Assembly (NCBI RefSeq): GCF_048771995.1
Contig: NC_133030.1
Coordinates: forward strand, 52,660,501-52,724,500
DNA from: Taeniopygia guttata
Lineage: Eukaryota; Chordata; Aves; Passeriformes; Estrildidae
Direction of reading: 5' to 3'
DNA length: 64,000 nt
In this document: piece after piece, positions 56,855 to 64,000 of the stretch
How the letters are laid out: every line of letters starts with the position of its first letter
Position numbering within the stretch: the first letter of the stretch is position 1
The notes under the pieces: model-generated
What the model was told of the DNA's origin: nothing
The model's input: only the letters and a program-made list of their open reading frames with translations
Databases searched by the model: none
Position numbers and translations under genes: made by a program

Positions 56855-59800
56855 CTGCTCAGGGAGGGGAGCATGGCATGCTACTGGTAGTGTTTCTTCT
56901 GATTTTGAAGATCTTGACACTAATCAAAGGTTAAATTTTGTAGACCCTTTTAGAGAATTACTAGACTGAAATTATTTCTAACCTTCCTTATAATTTATTG
57001 AAGAAAACCTTACAAGAGTCACTCTTCTGAGCATCTTCAATCTGGAAGTGTACCTGGAATTGCCAAGTTTGTTCTTTTTCCCTGGGGGCTACTTGATTCT
57101 GACCAGACTTGGAAAAGGGCATCCTTTCACTGGGGTATCCCTGGAGTGCCACACAAACCTACACACCAATCCCAGCTCATGGTTTCCACTAAGCTTATAT
57201 ACAACACAACATGGTCTAAGTAAGGCCTTGTTTGAGGAGTGTCTTACACAATGAAATCAGAAAAGAGTAGAGCATAGATTTGGGCTGAATTTGAGAAGAG
57301 ATGTTTGGAGATAGTCTCTGGGTCAAAGCAATTTTTCTATCCCTGCTCCAAATGTGGATAACAATTGATAACAACAATCTTAAAAAAAATCTCAAAAAAT
57401 CAGAGTCTGAGGCTGCTACTTCTTCCTGCTGCTAATGCCTGATTTTTATTCAGTCTCTTCTGCTTTTCTTTTGATGTTATGCAGAGCACAGATTCCCAGT
57501 CCACACTGCAGAAAGGGACTATCCTGCTTCCTCCTACCCTTCCACACAGCCGGTGCTCATTCTTCTGAGACACTCTTCTTTGTGGGGAAAGTCTTGCTGT
57601 GTTTATTTTAACCTGGATCTTTATTTTCCCCATTTTGTTTGCCACAAAGCTACAGTAACACTTTCACCAGATGGTCTAGTAGGGCTGGAAATAAGTGTCT
57701 GAACTAAATGCTGCTTAAAACTGAAGAAATGTGTCTGCACTTTGAGCCAGAGACAGGAGAAGGAAGGTCCTGCACCCCCTTCTTCTGCAGATGTGCCTGA
57801 ATAGGTCACTGCATGTAGGCTTGCAGCCAGGCTCTGCTAGGGAGAAAAAACTATAATTTGAAAATGCTGCTTTCCAGAAATGTGGATACCTAATAGGAGT
57901 TTGGGCCTCCTCTATCATGAAATACAGAGAATTAAAGGTAATTGATGATGGCACATTTGTTTCTTATCTTTCTGAATTAAAAGGGCAAGAGCACAGTCTA
58001 TACACTGTCAGGTTCCTGTGGTGGTTTCCATACCAGGAGAGTAACATCCCAGAGCTTTCCCTGACCTTGCTGCTGTTGTGCACCATCACATTCAGTGCAG
58101 CAGTGGGATAGCAAGCCCAGAAGGTTAATGCTGCTTTTGATAATACAATCAACATCTCACAGTGTAGTAATATGACTTTCACCTGGGGTACCAATACCTG
58201 TATTGCAAGGGAAGTTTTAGTCCATCTACCAGTAGACCAGCTCTTCAAGACCTTGTACTGGAAATCTGATTATATCCTGCTAGACATTAATGAAATCTCA
58301 TTGGGAAGACTGAGGGCTCTTCAGCTGGACATGTGTTCCCAGGAGCTGATGCAATAGGGACTGGGATGCCCCATGCCAGGCAGGCTGGATGTGCTAGTGG
58401 CATAACAAATGGCTGAATCCTGGGAATATGTCAAAGGCAGGGCAGTATCTCTGTGCTGTGGGGAGTGGGGGGAAAGCTGTGAACAGCACACAGACAGCTC
58501 GACAGACACTGGCAAACTGTGCTGTGGAAATGTGAGATGCCACCACACCAGGGATCTGCTCACTGCTACCAATAAACTAGTTGAGATTCATTAGTTATAC
58601 ACACCTAACTGCCTTCTGACACCTCTGCAGTGAGGGCAGGCACTTCCAAGGAGGGCTCAAGATGGGTGTTAGCACCCTCATGTGCTCAAGACCAGAGCTT
58701 CCTGACTGCTTTGTGCTTACCCTCCTCGGAGGTATCGATACTCTTCCTGCTCTCTCTGCAAGCCCAAATGCCACCCAGCTCTTACAGGACCAGTGGCCCA
58801 GGTCTTGCTCTTTTTCCTGCATCCAGGAGTGTCTCCTGTCAGGCTGATTGCCTCCCAGCAGATGGCAAACACTCATTGCTGATGCACCCAACAGCAGCAG
58901 CGCTCCTCAGCCTTCACAGCTCCTCTCTTAGGTCAGGCTGCCTTCATACCACTGCAGGAGATGGTGGCCTGTGGGGCCATGCAAATGCCCTGCATGGCTT
59001 CATCCTCCACCTCTAGCAAGGAGGTTATCCTTCATCTGACAATAAAAAAAGAAAAAAATCCAAAACAACCAAAACAAATAAAAAAAAAATCCCCAAACTG
59101 AACAGGTTCAGGAAAGCTGCTTCCTAGTGCCCTATATGCCAGCTGGATGCTGGCATCAACTTTGTGAAACCCTGTTGAGAAACCTCAGACCAGAAGTGCC
59201 TAGGGAGACAGCTGTGCCTGCCATGGGCTGTAAAAACACCTGGGAGCTGCAGCTGTCTTGGACACCACAGAAAAGGACAGTTTTTCTTCCTGCTGGTGAA
59301 GAAAAACTATTTCAGTTCTAGGGCAATCATTATTGCCCCAAGACTTTGGCTAGGGTTCCTGGCTGGTAAGGCAAAAAAGCAGAGCAAAGTCTGTCTCCCT
59401 AGTTCACTTGCTTGTAGGAAGGTGTCATACCTGCATCTAACTTTCTTCTTATCCTTTTCCTGGCTCTTGGGCAATACAAAGGGAAATCTGGAAATGGCTG
59501 GTGGGGTGATTTTTTCCTGGGTGCCACCTGGGCATGGCCACACACAAGCCAGCGTCGTATGCCTGGAGGCTGGATGCAAGAAGGGTTCTCAGTTGACATG
59601 GATGTGCAAAGCCAGGCTGCTCAGGATGGCTCCTGCCCCTGCACTCTGCAGGTAAGTGCCTGCCCTCCAGCAGCTCCTCTGGCTCTCACCCTGCTGCAGA
59701 TGTGCACACTTGCAGCTGGGCAGGAACTGTCTGGAGACAGCCAGAAGTTCAGCTGGCAGGAGTCAAGGTAACTGCTGCCCTCAAAGGCAAGGGCAGCAGT

Positions 59801-62600
59801 GATGACATGTATTCCCAAGAGTCTTTATTAGAGCTGTCTAAGTCTTCCTCCTGTTGTGAAGTGGCTGCTCAGGTTTCTTTGATCCCTCTCCCAGACCTAT
59901 AAACTCCTGGCCTCCCTCTTCTGGACTGATGCCCAGGACTTTCATGTACGTGCTCAGAGTGAAAATTTTCCCCCCAGGATTTCTCCCCAGGTTTTTTATG
60001 CTAACCCAAAAGCTTGATCCTATCCCTTCTAGATCAGTGTCATAGACAAGAAATAGGGAAATGCTGCTGCCTGGATCTCTTGGGATAGGAGGGAACTAGT
60101 TAGAGAAATTGTACCCAGAGGTGTCTGTCTTTCAGAAGGCAAACACTTTCAGTGTTGGCATGGGAAAACAGGATGCTTTCTCACCCCAATTAGTCTGGAG
60201 CACACGAGACTCCCAATTTTTCATCTACACTTCATGTACAGACTCATACATTTTGAGAAAGGACCCCAGCTAGCATTAGTGCCAGGACAATTTTTCATGA
60301 GAGGAATCTCATTCCAGCCCTTCTAGGAAGCCAGAAGAAGCTAAGAAGCATGGGATTCAATCACACTTACTGAAACTATAGCACAGTCTGATATTTTCTG
60401 AGCAGTGGACAACCTTCTGCTCCATCTATAGCCTATAAAGGAATGGATGTAGATAAGGAAGTGTAAGATACTGGTGGGCCTAGGGGAGCACACAGGTTAA
60501 CCATATGTGTATTTGCACTTGGAGGGGCTGAATGATGAGAGTTGCAACAGGAGGCCTTCCCTGGATTTAAGCAACCTCTGCTGCTGAGCCCATACAATCA
60601 CAAAGCAGATATCTGTAACACATACCCATCTGCTCCACACAGGGCTCACATGCTAAAGGCAATAAAGCCAGGCAGAACCCTTCAAGGAACTAAAAGACAC
60701 TCAAATGACCACATACCCCACTGCTACATCCCTGCTGCAGCACCTCGCTGTGTTTCCCATTTCAGATGTCAGCTGTGTCAAGCAAGGCCCCCTCTTGTGC
60801 CATCGTCTGCAGAAAGCCTTGCACAGCAGAGCCAGGTCTTGGCAGGAATCCCTAAGTGCTACTGTAAAGCAAGTAAATAAGCATTCGTTGTTATTTTTTA
60901 TGTATCTGTGAGTCTTCTCTAACAGGCCTTGATAATATTACATTGCTGAGGACAGGCTGAAATTAGATAATAGTACACACAGCTGGCATCTATTCCCTTG
61001 GAAACACAGGTAAAAATGTATTTAATACCTCTCCAGTGACAATGAATATTCATTAATATGACACAGATGTATACTTGATTTGAAAATAAGAACAGTAATT
61101 AAAGAGCTATTAAGGTTAAAAAGCAACAAAGGAAATTCAGCTACTGAAAGAGCTGTTCTGGGATCAGCTTCTAACCTTCTGTGCATGGGTAAGCACAGGA
61201 GGCCTGAGATTTTTTACTTGATTATTTTACATGTAGGCAACCATTTATTTTGCCTTTCCTCCCCAAACTCTGCCATCTGGAAATGACCTGAGTTCAGAGT
61301 TCATTTCTCCTGCTCTCTTACTGAACAGCTGTGCTCTGCTGAGGCACTTCACTCTGTCTCATTGGCTGCTCCAGTGGTATTGAACCAACAAGAAGTGAAA
61401 GGGAAACTTTCTGCAGGGTTTTGGGAAGGAAGGTATTTAAAAGTGATCATTTATATACATTATTTTTATTAAAATAGCCTTGAGGATCACCAGCCGTGAT
61501 AGCTGACTTGCTGTAATCTCTGAAAATCTCCATCCCACTGGCCATAACATTAAAGTTGAATTTCTTAGGGATGTTTCACAAAGGTTCCTTTGCAGGGGTG
61601 GCTTGCAGCTGTGACCCACGCAGTGTGCACAGAGGGCAGTGCTATGAGTGAGTCAGGAGAGAGGTATTGGCACTGCTGTGCATGGAGGGGGGAAGATGGA
61701 GCAGATGTGCCCAAGGACAGTGCAGCTCTACAAGACTGAGAGGTCCCACTGCATGATCACAGCCAGGGCACACCCTGTGCAGTCTCACCCACTGTGTGTC
61801 AGAAGCTGCAGGCTCTCAGCAGGGCTGTGTCACTAGGAACAGGGCAGCAGCATCCTCCAGCCCCAACTGCGCCATGCATCACCTGCTCTGATGCATGATC
61901 TGGGGAGGGTCTAGTGGCTAGTTATGCCACTGAAAACATTAGGGCAGAAAACGAAGCAGACCAGGTGGAGAGGCAGACCATTATTTTAATTTCTAACCCG
62001 GTAACATAAACATAAATAAAGTGAATCCACCCATTTGGCTGGTGTTTCAGGCTGCTCAGTGAGGAGAGTTAACTGCGTATTGCCTAAATTAGAAGCAGAC
62101 AAACTGCATCTGCCTTTGCCCTGAGCTAACCTGACTTTCTGCACAGCAGAGCCCGGTGCAGACGCGTGTCTAAAACCAGTGACAGAGTCGCGGCAGGGAC
62201 CTGTTCTGCTTCTTGCACCCGCGTCGGAAACTCTTTCCTGTCCCGCGCAGGTACACGTGTGTCACAGAAGGCAACCCTGAGCTGTGTCACCACACCGATC
62301 GATCTCATCGCTTCACAAACAATAAAAGTTGTGCATTCTGCCTGCATTGGCTGGCTTTGCTGGAGGACGGGTTTGATTTGATTTTTTTTTTTTTCGCCTA
62401 GAAGAAATTCCAATTTTGTGCTTAGGCAGTGTATTGCTGATTCAACCTAGTAGGGCTTATCCTTCTAATAGGAGAAACTGTCGGTGTTTGCTCTTCTTAG
62501 AAACCTAGCCTGAGAGTTTTAAGCGGCAGGGAAACGTGATATCCCAGTTCTCCCTGATACTAACCCGTCATACATCCCTCGGCTGCAATGTGCCGTACTC
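56855..62600. other. CYP46A1 3' UTR and intergenic region before the PKDCC-like gene
   Basis: The stretch begins with the likely CYP46A1 3' UTR. An AATAAA at 58,571 is one possible poly(A) signal. A-rich low-complexity sequence lies at 59,041-59,092. No exon chain, known protein or clear repeat family is recognised in the rest. Confidence 0.6.
58571..58576 (+). terminator. Candidate poly(A) signal for CYP46A1
   Basis: AATAAA lies 1.7 kb after the stop codon. Variant signals (ATTAAA near 57,931) come earlier, so the true end is uncertain. Confidence 0.25.
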
Positions 62601-62951
62601 TCTAGCAGGGCTGCCGAAATTCACGCCGTGAAACCCGCGCGTTCCGCTATAAACAGCCGTCCTTGGAGCGTGGCCGGTGTCTGCGGGGATGTGCCGCTCG
62701 CACCCGGCAGCTCCGGTTCCCACCCGGCCCACGACCTCCTCCAGAGCCACCAAGGCTGCGCCGCCGCCGCCTCCCCTCCCTGGGCGGTCCGTGCCGCCGC
62801 TGCCCCGTGCGCCCGCGGGGCCGGGCCGGGCCGGGCCGGGCCGGCGGGGTGGGGGCGCCGGGGGCCCGACACGCCCCCTCGGCGGCGCTGGGCTTCCCGG
62901 CGCGGCGGGGCGGGCGGCAGAGCGGCGGAGCGGCGGTGCAGCCCGCTGTCC

Positions 62952-63482
62952 ATGGCGGCGGCGGGGCGGGCGCGGCGCGGGGCCGGGCTGAGCGCGGCCG
63001 CCCTGCTGGCGCTGCCGGCCCTGGCGCTGCTGGCGCTGCCGGCGCTCCCGGTGCTGCCGCCCGGCCGCGGCGGCGGCGGCGAGGCGCAGCCGGGCTTCTC
63101 GCCGCCGCCGGGCTTCTCGCCGCCGCTCCTGCTGCCGCCGGGCTTGCGGGAGGAGCTGCGGCAGAGGCGGCGCGACCTGCGGCGGCTGGAGGCGGCGGCG
63201 GGCGGCGGGGAGGCGGCGGGCGCGGCGGGGCTGGGCTGCGGCGACCTGAGCCGGGTGACGGCCGTCAGCGTGCTGGGCTGGGGCTTCACCAAGGTGGTGG
63301 CGCGGGCGGCGCTGGCGGGCGGGGGCAGCGTGGCCCTCAAGTCGGTGCACGGGGCGGGCCGGGAGGTGCGGCGCTGCGTGCAGCGGTACGGGGCGCCGGC
63401 CGGCTGCCGCCGCCTGGCCGCCTACAAGCTGCTCAAGGAGGTGACGCTGCTGCGGCGCCTGCAGCACCCCGGCATCGTCAAG
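62952..63482 (+). CDS. PKDCC-like coding exon 1
   Basis: The ATG at 62,952 is the first in-frame ATG in this reading frame and precedes MAAAGRARRGAGLSAAALLA. The exon codes for 177 residues up to LQHPGIVK. A short duplication gives PGFSPPPGFSPP in the stem. It ends in phase 0 before GTACGG. Confidence 0.83.
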
Positions 63483-63770
63483 GTACGGCGGGAGCTGCGG
63501 GGGCCGCTGCCTCGGCACGGCGGGGCGGGGGAGTTGTTGCCGGGGCTGAGCCGGTCCGCCCGGGCTGCCCGCGCTGTCCTCGGGCGGCCGAGGTCTGTCG
63601 GCGTTGGCGGCGACATCGACCCGACCGTGGCTTCTGCTCTCTCGCAGCTGTACGGCCAATGCTATGACAACAGCGGAGATGCCGAGCTACGGGTCACAGC
63701 CATGCTGGAGCTGGGATCCCCGCTGGAGATGATTCAGCTCCTGCAGACCCCCTGGGAGGAAAGATTTAAA
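62952..63770 (+). CDS. PKDCC-like (VLK family) secretory-pathway kinase, 5' part (two exons)
   Basis: Two exons (62,952-63,482 and 63,648-63,770) join in phase 0 and encode the first 218 residues; the gene runs off the right edge. After an Ala/Leu/Pro-rich signal or signal-anchor (about residues 13-37) and a proline-rich stem, a kinase N-lobe follows. It has a G-loop-like VLGWGFTKVV, the VALK lysine (about K130), and KLLKE with the likely alpha-C Glu. LYGQCYD and [23 protein letters not shown] follow. The last block is nearly the same as human PKDCC ([20 protein letters not shown]), but overall identity is only about half, so a paralogue is more likely than PKDCC itself. PKDCC (VLK) phosphorylates secreted and luminal proteins on tyrosine; a similar role here is inferred. 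Confidence 0.85.
63483..63647 (+). other. PKDCC-like intron 1 (165 bp, stop-free in frame)
   Basis: GTACGG to CTCTCGCAG. The intron is 55 codons long and contains no in-frame stop, so an unspliced message would stay open. Splicing is inferred because removal joins HPGIVK directly to LYGQCYD, as in PKDCC (HPNVLQ followed by LYGYCYQ). Confidence 0.8.
63648..63770 (+). CDS. PKDCC-like coding exon 2
   Basis: A 123-nt exon (41 codons) encoding [40 protein letters not shown] and K, the hinge side of the kinase N-lobe. It ends in phase 0 before GTAAGA. Further exons lie outside the window. Confidence 0.88.
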
Positions 63771-64000
63771 GTAAGAAAACAGAGCAAAGGAGTTTTTTCA
63801 GTAGCTTTTAGACCACAAACTGGGCAAAGCGGCGAAGAGCCGGTGGTGACCGCTGGGACAAACGGGTATCTCCTGCTGACACTCTGTTTGATCCCGCAAA
63901 TTGTCTGTAGATCGTTTCCTTTTCATTCCTTTAAAAATACATTAACACAGCTCTAGCTTGGTGTCTCACGGTTAGTTTCTTTCTCCATAGAGCGGGTGTT

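Larger units (their letters stand above)
62600..63660. promoter_or_regulatory. CpG island over the PKDCC-like promoter, exon 1 and intron 1
   Basis: This is the densest CpG region in the window, with GGGCC repeats near 62,820-62,845. It spans the putative promoter and the first coding exon. A Kozak-like GTCCATGG lies at the start codon. Confidence 0.8.

Noticed and set aside
59041-59095. A-rich tract that could be a retrocopy tail
   Set aside because: No processed gene sequence is recognisable upstream and no flanking duplication was found. Treated as low-complexity DNA.
62568-63659. Long minus-strand open frame (363 codons) opposite the PKDCC-like first exon
   Set aside because: It is the antisense shadow of a very GC-rich coding exon. 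It has no recognisable domain and low-complexity composition, while the + strand frame matches a known kinase family.

Overview
The window looks like bird nuclear DNA. Three multi-exon vertebrate genes on the + strand have conventional GT-AG introns. The interspersed repeats are sparse and mostly short 3' ends of CR1 LINEs, the typical avian retroposon, and the first exons lie in sharp GC/CpG-rich islands. The species cannot be named from this sequence. The gene order HHIPL1 then CYP46A1 matches the block on human 14q32 (from memory).

Layout. Positions 1-16,250 hold no exon I can recognise, only repeat remnants, microsatellites and unassigned DNA. A fossil LTR in minus orientation (about 16,275-16,708) ends about 240 bp before the HHIPL1 start codon. 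HHIPL1 runs from 16,952 to 35,849 in nine coding exons (805 residues), from a secretion signal through a folate-receptor-like domain and a GSDH beta-propeller to a C-terminal SRCR domain. An intergenic stretch (35,850-43,680) follows, with a G-run and some repeats. A compound CA/TA microsatellite and a CR1 fragment then lead straight into the CpG-rich first exon of CYP46A1. CYP46A1 spans 44,166-56,854 in fifteen coding exons (501 residues) and keeps every P450 hallmark. After about 6 kb of non-coding DNA, a third CpG island opens a gene related to PKDCC (VLK), a secretory-pathway kinase. Its first two coding exons (62,952-63,482 and 63,648-63,770) are present and the rest lies beyond the right edge.

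The three genes do not form a pathway, although each encodes a secreted or membrane-bound product: a Hedgehog-interacting-protein-like secreted protein, an ER cholesterol hydroxylase, and a luminal or secreted kinase. The most informative point is the PKDCC relative beside CYP46A1. From memory, human CYP46A1 is followed by EML1, while PKDCC itself lies near EML4 on 2p21. This suggests an ancient duplicate (ohnologue) of PKDCC that is kept here and absent from the matching human block. I found no CRISPR, rRNA or convincing tRNA gene, and no system that I would call entirely new.
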